A DNA stretch of 17,724 nt from Cypionkella sp. Its GTDB lineage: Bacteria > Pseudomonadota > Alphaproteobacteria > Rhodobacterales > Rhodobacteraceae. The stretch's first letter is position 1. Each line of letters starts with the position of its first letter. The translations under genes were made by a program, and so were the position numbers. The notes beneath the pieces are model-generated. The model made no database searches and was not told where the DNA came from. It saw nothing but the letters and a program-made list of their open reading frames with translations. The stretch lies in NCBI GenBank assembly GCA_018063485.1, contig JAGPBG010000006.1, positions 1 through 17,724 of the forward strand, read 5' to 3'. Below are positions 1-6,889 of the stretch, piece by piece.

Positions 1-633
1 GTGCCGCACAGTCGAATCCGGGGCCTCGATTGCCACCGCCCAAGGGCGGCCGTCTGCCTGAGTGCCAAGTGCTCTTACCTCACGATCAATGGCGCAGAGC
101 GTATTGGTTACGCCTGATGCGGCCAATGCCTCGGCCAGCCGATCAACTCCATAACCCTTGGCGATGCCTGACAGATCAAGCGCAAGTACTGCGGTCTTTC
201 TGGCGCGCGAACCGGCCATATCGAGGGTCACCGCCTCATAGGCGCGGACCCGCTTGCGATGCGAGGCGGAACGGACGGCCTCAAGGTTGATCGGAGCCGT
301 GCCAAAACCCCAGGCGCTGACTGCATCGCCGACATTCATCTCAAAAGCGCCGCCCGTGGCCTGACTGATCGCCAAACCGGCTGCCAACACCTGCATCAGA
401 TGGCCTGGCAAGACCACCCATTCGTCCAAAGGGGCCGCATTGAACCGCATCAGATCGCTGCCCGGGTTCCAAGTTGACATTTGCGTATCAACCTCATGCA
501 CTGCCAGTTGAAGCGCAGTTTGCAACGCAGACCGTTCTGGCGGTTCAGGCCCATCCAGCAGCACCGACCAACGGGTGCCCATTGTTGGGCCTTCAAGGTG
601 CAAGCGCTTGGTATTAATAGACATCTTCGGCAT
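1..633 (-). CDS. apbE: FAD:protein FMN transferase (ApbE), 3' end cut by window edge
   Basis: ApbE cleaves FAD and attaches FMN through a phosphoester to a Thr or Ser of a target protein. About 211 N-terminal residues are present and the frame stays open to base 1, so the C-terminal third is missing, including the usual metal-binding Asp/Thr. Visible family signatures in order: GPTMGTRWSV near the start, VDTQMSTWNPGSDLMRFN, GAFEMNVGDAVSAWGFG, and LDLSGIAKGYGVDRLAEAL. The ATG at 633 is preferred because GAGG lies 6 nt upstream; an in-frame ATG at 624 is the alternative. With the 633 start it overlaps the end of the reductase gene by 20 nt, so the two are translationally coupled. No signal peptide or lipobox is visible, which is odd if its target is the periplasmic DUF2271 protein. 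The assignment is secure; the target is inferred from the operon. Confidence 0.93.
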   Translation of the reverse strand, partial: MPKMSINTKRLHLEGPTMGTRWSVLLDGPEPPERSALQTALQLAVHEVDTQMSTWNPGSDLMRFNAAPLDEWVVLPGHLMQVLAAGLAISQATGGAFEMNVGDAVSAWGFGTAPINLEAVRSASHRKRVRAYEAVTLDMAGSRARKTAVLALDLSGIAKGYGVDRLAEALAASGVTNTLCAIDREVRALGTQADGRPWAVAIEAPDSTVRH

Positions 634-2815
634 ACCTTCCCTCGGATTTCAGGCTTGCAGCCGTCACGCCATTCGGGGCAAGGATGTCGGACAGGGCTTC
701 GCGCACGCCTTGTGCCATGTCGCGGCCACCGCAGACCATGATCTTGGCGCCAAGGCCGATCAGCCGTCGCAAAGTATCGCCATCTTGCCGCAAGGCGTCT
801 TGCACATAATGGCGCTGGCCGCTGCGTGAAAACGCGGTGCGCAGCCCGGTCAACTGTCCGCCCTTGGTCCAATCGGCCAACTCGTCCCTATAAAACAGGT
901 CTGAATCAGGATGCCGCGCGCCGAACCACAGATGGATCGGGCGGCGCGCACCTTGCGAACGGATGAAACCGGCAAGCGGGCCGATTCCGGTACCTGCGCC
1001 AATCAAGATCAGCGGGGTCTTGCGGCTGTCAGGCCGGAAATCGGGATTTTGGCGCAGGAAAGCCTGCACGCTTTGCCCCTCTCGCAGGGTCATGAGCTGC
1101 CCTGAACACAGGCCTCCCTGGTGCTGGCGGACCGCAATTTCGACAAAACCGTCTTTGCTGCCGGAGGCCAGCGAGTAATAGCGCGGAATAGTGGCACCCT
1201 CTGGCACGATCCCCAGCAGATCGCCCGCCTTGAAGCGCCCGAACCCGCGCCCCGTCATGCGCTGCCATAGGCCTGCCTTGGGGATGGTAAAGCGCAAGAT
1301 CGCCGCAGGGGCTTGCATTGGTTCGCCGTAATCGCGCCGCGAGAGCAGAGTCAACGGCATGGCCTGCGGCGCAACCGGTTGGTGGTTAAGATCAAGCGCC
1401 ACGCCGATTGCCGCACCAAAAGCCCGGCCCCAGCGGGTGAAGTCCTGCGGCGATTGGCGATCTATCCGGTCGCTCGGCAGCAACATGGACCAGCCCCTTT
1501 CGCAGGCCATCGCTTCGAAATCTGCGGCAAAGGCGCAAAAGGCGGGAAAGCTGCTGTCGCCAAAGCCCAGCACGGCAAGCGGCACCGAAGGCTGCACCTG
1601 TGCAAGACGGTCAAGCGCGCCTCGGGCAGATGCAGGAGCGGTGCCATCGCCCCAAGTGGCCGTCATCACAACAATCCGCTGTGCCTTGCGATAGGTTTGC
1701 GGCGCAAGGCTGGACAGCGGGGCGACATGCACCGCTTGGCCGGTCGCCTGCAACGCATGGGCGAGAGTGGCCGCAAAGCCCCAGGTGCTGCCGCCCTCAG
1801 AGCCAACAAGCACCACGGTTTCTGCCCGCGCTGCTGCCACCATGCCGCGAAACCGGGGCTGACCACGCCAGCCCTTTGCCCAACTGTAAATTCCTGTCAC
1901 TGCCAGCGCTGGAACCGACAGCGCCATCAACCCCAGAGCCAGCCCCCAAAGGGCTGCCCCCTGGCCGGTGTGCAACAGATATATCCATTCCCCCACACGC
2001 GCCCAAGGGCCTGGTGTCGCCCAACTCAGCAGTTTGCCGGTGCCTTGATCAAAATAGCCCATGCCCTGCGATGTGGTCAGGGTATAAACATCGCTGGCGT
2101 CGCCGGTTGCCGGAAACGTCAGGTCGCGCAATTGGTCAACAAGCGTGGTCTGAAAGGTGGGGATATTGCTGGCGAAATACCCGGTTTGACCGCTGACAGC
2201 AGAGGGGAATGCAGGGTTTGCCTCGTCCAGCGGTAACAGATCGAAGGTGGTGGCCACCATCCAAAGCGCCGTAAGGGCCGATAGCACCAGCACCGGAACG
2301 GCCACACGGGCCAGTTCGGTATGCAGCCGCCCCGCAAACGGCCCGCGCTGGCGCGAAAACCAACGCCGCCAGCCCCCGACACGGCGCAGCACAAGAACAC
2401 TGCCCGAAGCCCCAAGCACCAACATTGCAAAAGCCGCCACCGCCATCACGATCCGCCCGGTATCATCCAGAAACAGCGATCGGTGAAAGGCCATCAGCCA
2501 TTGCTCTGGCACCGATGGGTCGGCGCTGCCCGCATTCTCTCCGGTCACGGGGTCAAAAACCGCCGCGCCCGGCGTATTGCCGTCGAACCACCAGACCGTG
2601 ATTTTGCCCGAGGGCGCGCGCTTGATCTGCTCGGCGCTGGGATGCTGTGCAAGCACCGCAGCCGCCAGTTCGGCCACGGTTTGGCCGGTTGCCTCGGCTG
2701 GGATGGCGATACGCTCCATCGCAGGAAATACCGACAACATCGCGCCACTCAGGGCCAGAAGAATCAATAAGACAGCGGCCAACAGACCGGGCCAACGGTG
2801 GAGCTTGCGGATCAT
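614..2815 (-). CDS. PepSY-TM / flavodoxin / FAD-NADPH reductase fusion, membrane flavoprotein
   Basis: A 733-residue fusion that probably carries electrons from cytosolic NADPH across the inner membrane. The N-terminal half is a PepSY-associated membrane module: helices at about 9-31, 122-144, 170-190 and 285-310, with a periplasmic loop at about 191-275. Histidines H6, H111, H165 and H282 lie at helix ends, as heme ligands do in this family (FoxB/PiuB type). A flavodoxin-like FMN domain follows (about 333-475, with GSEGGSTWG and TATWGDGTAP). The cytochrome-P450-reductase-like part has the FAD motif RYYS (545-548), GGLCSGQL (567-574), the NADPH motif GAGTGIGPLAGF (606-617) and the typical ending EGRYAEDVY. 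It starts 14 nt after the DUF2271 gene with a modest AGGT site. Architecture is clear; the heme content and the electron acceptor are inferred. Confidence 0.92.
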   Translation of the reverse strand: MIRKLHRWPGLLAAVLLILLALSGAMLSVFPAMERIAIPAEATGQTVAELAAAVLAQHPSAEQIKRAPSGKITVWWFDGNTPGAAVFDPVTGENAGSADPSVPEQWLMAFHRSLFLDDTGRIVMAVAAFAMLVLGASGSVLVLRRVGGWRRWFSRQRGPFAGRLHTELARVAVPVLVLSALTALWMVATTFDLLPLDEANPAFPSAVSGQTGYFASNIPTFQTTLVDQLRDLTFPATGDASDVYTLTTSQGMGYFDQGTGKLLSWATPGPWARVGEWIYLLHTGQGAALWGLALGLMALSVPALAVTGIYSWAKGWRGQPRFRGMVAAARAETVVLVGSEGGSTWGFAATLAHALQATGQAVHVAPLSSLAPQTYRKAQRIVVMTATWGDGTAPASARGALDRLAQVQPSVPLAVLGFGDSSFPAFCAFAADFEAMACERGWSMLLPSDRIDRQSPQDFTRWGRAFGAAIGVALDLNHQPVAPQAMPLTLLSRRDYGEPMQAPAAILRFTIPKAGLWQRMTGRGFGRFKAGDLLGIVPEGATIPRYYSLASGSKDGFVEIAVRQHQGGLCSGQLMTLREGQSVQAFLRQNPDFRPDSRKTPLILIGAGTGIGPLAGFIRSQGARRPIHLWFGARHPDSDLFYRDELADWTKGGQLTGLRTAFSRSGQRHYVQDALRQDGDTLRRLIGLGAKIMVCGGRDMAQGVREALSDILAPNGVTAASLKSEGRYAEDVY

Positions 2816-2829
2816 GGCGTTACCTGTGA

Positions 2830-3306
2830 CTAAAAACCGTATTGAAAGGACGCGATGTAGCCCCGCCCCTTGACGGCTTTACCCGCACCCGAAGTTGTCA
2901 AAGGCACGGCGATTTCGTTGGGACTTTCGCGCATGTCCTCGGCTGCGGCGTCGATATGCAGGGTATAACCGGCATCAAACAACTCATCCGCCAGATTGAT
3001 CGACAGATCCAGACTGCGCCCCGCACCGACACTCGCCCCGGTGATGCCATTCACCTCGGCGCTGTTCCCACCGCTCAAGCGCGCCCAATCCGTCAAATGC
3101 CGATAATATTTTGCCTTGCCGCCCGCCATCCACAGGCTGCCCGCATAGGCCCCTGAAGCATCTGTGACATAAATCGCCAGATAGGCCCCTTGGCCGCCAT
3201 ATTGCGTCAATGTCGTGGTGAGGTTGACCGTTTTGGCCTGTACCACAACGGGAATTGTCAAGGCTGTGGACAGCGCCAGCGCGACAAAGAGGGATTTCAT
3301 CTGCAT
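2830..3306 (-). CDS. Secreted DUF2271 protein, predicted flavinylated electron carrier
   Basis: A 158-residue protein with a Sec-type signal peptide (basic MQMK, hydrophobic core, VQA-K cleavage near residue 24). The mature part resembles the DUF2271 family of periplasmic proteins. Residues 86-92 read NGITGAS, close to the ApbE acceptor consensus Dxx(S/T)GA(T/S). The acceptor would be S92, with Asn replacing the usual Asp. The ATG at 3306 is chosen because AAAGGA lies 7 nt upstream; the frame extends to 3369 but that part has no export signal, and an ATG at 3300 is less well placed. It sits 14 nt before the reductase gene in an operon that ends with apbE. I infer that it receives electrons from the reductase through bound FMN. 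Family membership is fairly sure; flavinylation is a prediction. Confidence 0.85.
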   Translation of the reverse strand: MQMKSLFVALALSTALTIPVVVQAKTVNLTTTLTQYGGQGAYLAIYVTDASGAYAGSLWMAGGKAKYYRHLTDWARLSGGNSAEVNGITGASVGAGRSLDLSINLADELFDAGYTLHIDAAAEDMRESPNEIAVPLTTSGAGKAVKGRGYIASFQYGF

Positions 3307-3440
3307 TTTCGATTCCTTTCGAGTGACGCCGGCGGCATCAGTTGGAGTTGACCGGCGGCGGTTTGCCATTATTGATAAATGCCGTCGCTTGGCGGCGTGA
3401 TCGGGCCTTTTGGCTCGGAGGATCCTGGATCAGTTCGGGA

Positions 3441-3749
3441 TCAGTTGTTGTCGGGCCCCTTGCGGTGGTGGCGATCATCGTCGTCGTCCTGGTCCGGCGT
3501 CACCACGGCCAAGGTGCCGGGATGCAGTTTCAGCTTGAACTTGCGTCCTTCGGCATCGGTTCCTGCGATCTCATAGCAGCCATCATCAATTTTGATCCGG
3601 CGCAGAGTCCAACCGTTTTCGACTGCGAGTCGTGTTACGGCCTCGCGAGGTTGCCAATCGGTCATGGGCACCTCACAGTGAACATCAGCCCGTGCCACCC
3701 CGGCAAAAAGCAGGGTTGCCAGGGTAAGCGGTGTCATAAGACTTTTCAT
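3441..3749 (-). CDS. Small secreted PepSY-domain protein
   Basis: A 102-residue protein with a signal peptide (MKSLM start, hydrophobic core, cleavage after about residue 21 at VARA-D). It carries a single short PepSY-like domain: DWQPREAVTRLAVENGW, then RIKIDDGCYEIAGTDAEGRKF. Two cysteines, C25 and C58, could form a disulfide. The C-terminus (residues 86-95) is a run of Asp followed by HH, suggesting metal binding. The ATG at 3749 has GGAG 8 nt upstream. It is the first gene of the leftward arm, facing the response-regulator gene, and 134 nt before the DUF2271 gene. Small PepSY proteins often sit beside two-component genes, so a sensory or modulatory role with the neighbouring kinase is plausible but not shown. 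Confidence 0.82.
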   Translation of the reverse strand: MKSLMTPLTLATLLFAGVARADVHCEVPMTDWQPREAVTRLAVENGWTLRRIKIDDGCYEIAGTDAEGRKFKLKLHPGTLAVVTPDQDDDDDRHHRKGPDNN

Positions 3750-3799
3750 TGGCGAAACTCCAACGCACACTTTGGCTCCTTGCCTTTTGCAGGACGAAC

Positions 3800-3848
3800 C
3801 TGACAGCTTCCTGAAGCAAAGACAGAATTCGCTTCAGGATGGTGTCAG
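3800..3848. promoter_or_regulatory. Long imperfect inverted repeat, candidate operator between divergent arms
   Basis: The left arm CTGACAGCTTCCTGAAGC (3800-3817) and the right arm GCTTCAGGATGGTGTCAG (3831-3848) pair at 16 of 18 positions across a 13-nt spacer. The inner 9 bp (TCCTGAAGC / GCTTCAGGA) and the outer 6 bp (CTGACA / TGTCAG) match perfectly. The arm centres are 31 bp apart, about three helical turns, so both half-sites face the same side of the DNA. The symmetry centre is about 75 bp from the PepSY start and 83 bp from the response-regulator start. No T-run follows on either strand, so an operator fits better than a terminator. The binding protein is unknown; the adjacent response regulator is the first candidate. 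Confidence 0.55.
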
Positions 3849-3906
3849 TTTGACCCGCTACGTGCGAGGGAGGACAAGCGGGTCGGGCCGCCAGACAAGG
3901 AACGTG

Positions 3907-4566
3907 ATGCGCATTCTGCTGATCGAGGACGACAAGATCATCGGCTCTGCCTTGCGCGAGCAATTGGAGGCGGATGGCCATTCGGTTGATTGGGTCATGC
4001 GGCTGGATACGGCAGGCGATGCACTGGGCGGCGCAAATTTTGATCTGATCTTGCTGGATCTGATGCTGCCCGATGGCCGGGGCATTCCCTTCTTGAAATC
4101 CCTGCGCAAGAGCGGCAGCAAGGTGCCGGTGATGATCCTGACAGCACTGGATCAGATTTCAGACCGTATCGAAGGGCTGAATGCCGGGGCGGATGACTAT
4201 CTGGTGAAACCCTTTGATCTTGAAGAGCTTTCAGCGCGAATTGGGGCCGTTGCACGACGCTATTCGGGCAATCCCAACCCGGTGTTGGTCATACAGGGGC
4301 TGACGATTGATCTGGCCGAACGCCGCGTGACCCGTCACGACAAGGCGATTTCCCTGACCGCCCGCGAATGGGTGTTGTTTGAGGCCTTTGTGCAAAAGCC
4401 ATCGCAGCTTTTTTCCAAGGCGCAGTTGGAAGAGCGGCTCTATTCTTTTGATACCGAGGTGGAAAGCAACACCATCGAGGTGCATGTCAGCCGCCTGCGC
4501 AAAAAGCTGGGGGCCGGGGTGATCATCACAGAGCGCGGGCTTGGCTATCGCTTGGGACAGGCATGA
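3907..4566 (+). CDS. OmpR/QseB-family response regulator
   Basis: A 219-residue two-domain regulator. The receiver domain (1 to about 115) has the acidic pocket E7-D8-D9, phosphoacceptor D51 in LLDLMLPDGRG, T79, and the K101-P-F switch region (DDYLVKPFDLEEL). The C-terminal winged helix (about 125-219) has SLTAREWVLFEAF, then VEVHVSRLRKKL-like recognition-helix sequence and GLGYRL near the end. The open frame extends upstream to 3772, but MRILLIEDD at 3907 is the canonical beginning and has AAGGA 5-6 nt upstream. It overlaps the kinase gene by 4 nt (ATGA), which implies translational coupling. Likely targets are the divergent promoters to its left. Confidence 0.96.
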   Translation: MRILLIEDDKIIGSALREQLEADGHSVDWVMRLDTAGDALGGANFDLILLDLMLPDGRGIPFLKSLRKSGSKVPVMILTALDQISDRIEGLNAGADDYLVKPFDLEELSARIGAVARRYSGNPNPVLVIQGLTIDLAERRVTRHDKAISLTAREWVLFEAFVQKPSQLFSKAQLEERLYSFDTEVESNTIEVHVSRLRKKLGAGVIITERGLGYRLGQA

Positions 4567-5918
4567 AATCACCCGTCTCGATCCGATTTCGTGCGGTTGT
4601 GGCGCTTTCGCTGGTGGTCACTCTTTTGTGGCTGTCGGCGGCGGCGGTCACCTCACGGCTGTTGTCGGATCAGATGGCCGAGGTGTTTGATTCCGCACTG
4701 CAAGAAACCGGTCAGCGCATTTTGCAACTGGCGGTGATCGACGTGCTCAGCCGCGAAGAAGAAGGCATCAGCCAACATATCACTGCGCTGGATGCGCATG
4801 AAGAATATTTCACCTATCTGGTGCGCGACACGCAGGGGCGGGTGTTGCTGGCCTCGCATCAGGCCGATCCGGCGCAATTCCCCAGCTTTGCCGAGACCGG
4901 TTTCCATCAGACTGACAGCTTTAGGTATTATCAGGAAGTGGCGGTGCGTGGGACCATCACCTTGACCATTGCAGAGCCGCTTGCACATCGTCAAAGCGTG
5001 GCGCGCGAATTGGTGATGGGGCTGGCGCTGCCATTGCTGGCGGTGATCCCGCTGAGCATTCTGGGCATAGCCTATGGCTTGGGGTTTGGTCTGCGCCCGT
5101 TGGGCCAATTGCGCGACCAATTGGCGCGGCGTGATGCCAATGACCTTGCACCACTGCCCACCGATACCTTGCCAACCGAACTGCAACCCATTGCGGGCGC
5201 GGTTAACCAGTTGTTCCAGCGTCTTCATACCGCCTTTGAAGCCGAACGCAGCTTTGCCTCCAATGCGGCACATGAGCTGCGCACGCCTTTGGCGGGGGCG
5301 ATCGCTCAGGTGCAACGGTTGCACCATCAAACCCATGAGCCCGAAACCGCCCGCCGTGCCGAGGCGATCGAGGGGACGCTGAAACGCCTGACGCGGCTGT
5401 CCGAGCGCCTGATGCAACTGGCCCGAGCCGAAGGGGCGCAACTGATCACCGCAACCCCGCATGATTTACGGCTGGTCCTGCAACTGGTGGCCGAAGATTT
5501 CGCGCGTGGGGCGGATCGCGGGCGCACCAATCTGCATCTTGCCTCCACGCCGGTCCTGTCGGTGATTGACCCTGATGCGGTGGCCATCGTTGCACGCAAC
5601 CTGATCGAAAATGCGTTGCGCCATGGCGATGGCGGGCCGATCCGCGTTACTCTGGCCACAGATGGCTGGCTGCATGTCGAAAATGACGGGGCTGCGGTGC
5701 CAGCCGCGGCGCTGGCCGATCTTTCGGGGCGCTTCATGCGCGCACAGGGCGCAGGCAGCGGCAGCGGGCTTGGCCTTGCCATTGTGCGCACCATCGCCGA
5801 ACGCACTGCGACCCCCTTGATCCTGACCTCTCCACTTTCAGGCCAGACCGGGGGCTTTCGCGCCTCAATCCAGTTGGGCAGCCGCAAAGCGCCCCTTGCG
5901 GCTTCCACTCCTCTTTGA
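4563..5918 (+). CDS. Sensor histidine kinase of the TctE/QseC type
   Basis: A 451-residue membrane kinase, partner of the preceding response regulator. One membrane helix spans about 11-33. A periplasmic sensor of about 120 residues follows, then a second helix (about 152-176) and a HAMP-like linker. The HisKA domain contains ASNAAHELRTPLAG with phosphoacceptor H237. The ATPase domain has N-box NLIENALRHGDG (N350) and a glycine-rich lid GSGSGLGLAIV (398-408). The G1 box reads VENDGAAVP, the N-x-G variant found in several kinase families rather than D-x-G-x-G, so it is probably still active. The signal is not evident from sequence. The gene order suggests a cue connected to periplasmic iron or redox state. 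Confidence 0.95.
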   Translation: MKSPVSIRFRAVVALSLVVTLLWLSAAAVTSRLLSDQMAEVFDSALQETGQRILQLAVIDVLSREEEGISQHITALDAHEEYFTYLVRDTQGRVLLASHQADPAQFPSFAETGFHQTDSFRYYQEVAVRGTITLTIAEPLAHRQSVARELVMGLALPLLAVIPLSILGIAYGLGFGLRPLGQLRDQLARRDANDLAPLPTDTLPTELQPIAGAVNQLFQRLHTAFEAERSFASNAAHELRTPLAGAIAQVQRLHHQTHEPETARRAEAIEGTLKRLTRLSERLMQLARAEGAQLITATPHDLRLVLQLVAEDFARGADRGRTNLHLASTPVLSVIDPDAVAIVARNLIENALRHGDGGPIRVTLATDGWLHVENDGAAVPAAALADLSGRFMRAQGAGSGSGLGLAIVRTIAERTATPLILTSPLSGQTGGFRASIQLGSRKAPLAASTPL

Positions 5919-5928
5919 AAGATCTTCC

Positions 5929-6636
5929 ATGTCCTTGCCCTATCAATCCGCCCATAAAGAGTTGCATTACATCACCCGCACCGGATGGCTTCGCGCCGCT
6001 GTTCTGGGCGCAAATGATGGCATCGTTTCCGTCTCGTCACTGATCGTCGGCGTTGCGGCGGCAGATCCCAGCCCAACCGCGATCTTGCTGGCAGGCGGGG
6101 CTGGTCTGGCCGCTGGGGCCATGTCGATGGCGGCTGGTGAATATGTCTCGGTCAGCTCGCAATCCGATATCGAACGCGCCGATATTGCACGCGAAAAACA
6201 AGCGTTGATCGAAACTCCCGAAGCGGAAGAGGCCGAACTGGTCTCGATTTACCAATCGCGTGGGCTCTCGGCGAATACGGCGGCCTTGGTTGCACAGGAA
6301 TTGACGCAAAACGATGCTCTCGCCGCCCATGTGCGCGACGAGCTTGGCCTGTCCGAAGTGCATGCGGCAAACCCGTTGCAAGCGGCCTTTGCCTCGGGCC
6401 TTACCTTTACCCTGGCCGCCGCCTTGCCGCTTGCCTGCGCTGTGTTGGCGCCAAGCGATAAGATCATTCCCGTCGTGGTGATCACCACCCTTATCTGCCT
6501 TGCGGGCCTTGGAGCGGTTGGTGCCCATGTCGGCGGAGCGCCAAAGCTGCGTGCAACGGCCCGTGTGCTGTTTTGGGGCGCTGCCGCCATGGCTATCACG
6601 GCGGGTGTGGGGCGCATGTTTGGCGTGAACCTCTAG
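5929..6636 (+). CDS. VIT/CCC1-family Fe2+/Mn2+ transporter
   Basis: A 235-residue membrane protein of the vacuolar-iron-transporter family, which moves ferrous iron or manganese out of the cytoplasm. Signatures: LGANDGIVSVSSLIVGVAAA in the first helix and AAGAMSMAAGEYVSVSSQSD in the second. A charged cytosolic stretch rich in Glu follows (about 85-140), where family members bind metal. The last three helices are at about 155-180, 185-205 and 212-230. There is no ferritin-like N-terminal domain, unlike MbfA proteins. The frame opens at a TTG at 5896 inside the kinase gene, but ATG 5929 gives the usual N-terminus. It begins 10 nt after the kinase stop with only a weak purine-rich site (GAAAGA), so it is probably co-transcribed with the two-component genes. 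Confidence 0.93.
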   Translation: MSLPYQSAHKELHYITRTGWLRAAVLGANDGIVSVSSLIVGVAAADPSPTAILLAGGAGLAAGAMSMAAGEYVSVSSQSDIERADIAREKQALIETPEAEEAELVSIYQSRGLSANTAALVAQELTQNDALAAHVRDELGLSEVHAANPLQAAFASGLTFTLAAALPLACAVLAPSDKIIPVVVITTLICLAGLGAVGAHVGGAPKLRATARVLFWGAAAMAITAGVGRMFGVNL

Positions 6637-6722
6637 GCCAAGCCCAGTGATCGCGCGGTTGGTCAATCCCTTCCTGCGCTCGCCTTGCCACCAGATCCTT
6701 CAGGCCGCCAAAACCGGCGCGC

Positions 6723-6750
6723 AAAAAAAACCGGCTGCGCCCTATGGCGC
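6723..6750 (-). terminator. Possible intrinsic terminator, minus strand, downstream of valS
   Basis: Read on the minus strand, GCGCC-ATAG-GGCGC (6750 to 6737) is followed after 6 nt by eight T residues (6730 to 6723). The stem is short and the T-run offset, so strength is uncertain. A second small hairpin, AGGCC-TTT-GGCCT (6855 to 6843), lies closer to the valS stop but has no T-run. The same spot could serve the VIT gene from the other side, but there is no plus-strand T-run. Confidence 0.5.
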
Positions 6751-6838
6751 GAATCATTCAGGCACCGTGAACTTGCCAAACCCTTGGATTCAGGTTGCTG
6801 GAACCATCTCGGCCCGTCGGTGCCGGGTAGTGTTATAA
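6723..6838 (-). ncRNA. Candidate small RNA or structured 3' UTR downstream of valS
   Basis: On the minus strand a TATAAC box (in TTATAAC, about 6832-6838) is followed by a fold with a 7-bp closing stem (GGCACCG / CGGTGCC, plus-strand arms 6761-6767 and 6818-6824). The stem encloses two short hairpins: CCAA/TTGG (6776-6779 with 6784-6787) and GGTT/AACC (6793-6796 with 6802-6805). A terminator-like hairpin with a T8 run comes next. It is not a recognisable tRNA: no proper T-arm or anticodon arm can be fitted. No convincing -35 is visible. It may be only a folded valS 3' end. Low confidence. Confidence 0.3.
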
Positions 6839-6889
6839 CGATAGGCCAAAGGCCTGCCATCCCCCATTCCAGGGCCTGTGGCAGACCTC

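Noticed and set aside
1313..2236. 307-codon open frame on the plus strand inside the reductase gene
   Set aside because: Antisense to the flavodoxin and membrane part of the reductase; basic, low-complexity composition and no family resemblance.
3307..3440. Terminator or separate promoter between the PepSY and DUF2271 genes
   Set aside because: Only a weak CGCC/GGCG pairing is seen and no recognisable promoter boxes; whether the two genes share one transcript stays open.
4653..5462. 269-codon open frame antisense to the histidine kinase
   Set aside because: Mirror frame of a confident kinase gene; no ribosome site, domain or independent context.
5640..5720. Degenerate, possibly inactive G1 box (VENDGAAVP) in the histidine kinase
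   Set aside because: N-x-G versions of this box are common in related kinases and all other catalytic motifs are intact.
6761..6824. tRNA-like cloverleaf in the valS/VIT gap
   Set aside because: The 7-bp closing stem is suggestive, but no anticodon stem of 5 bp, no GGTTCGA-type T-arm and no CCA end can be fitted.
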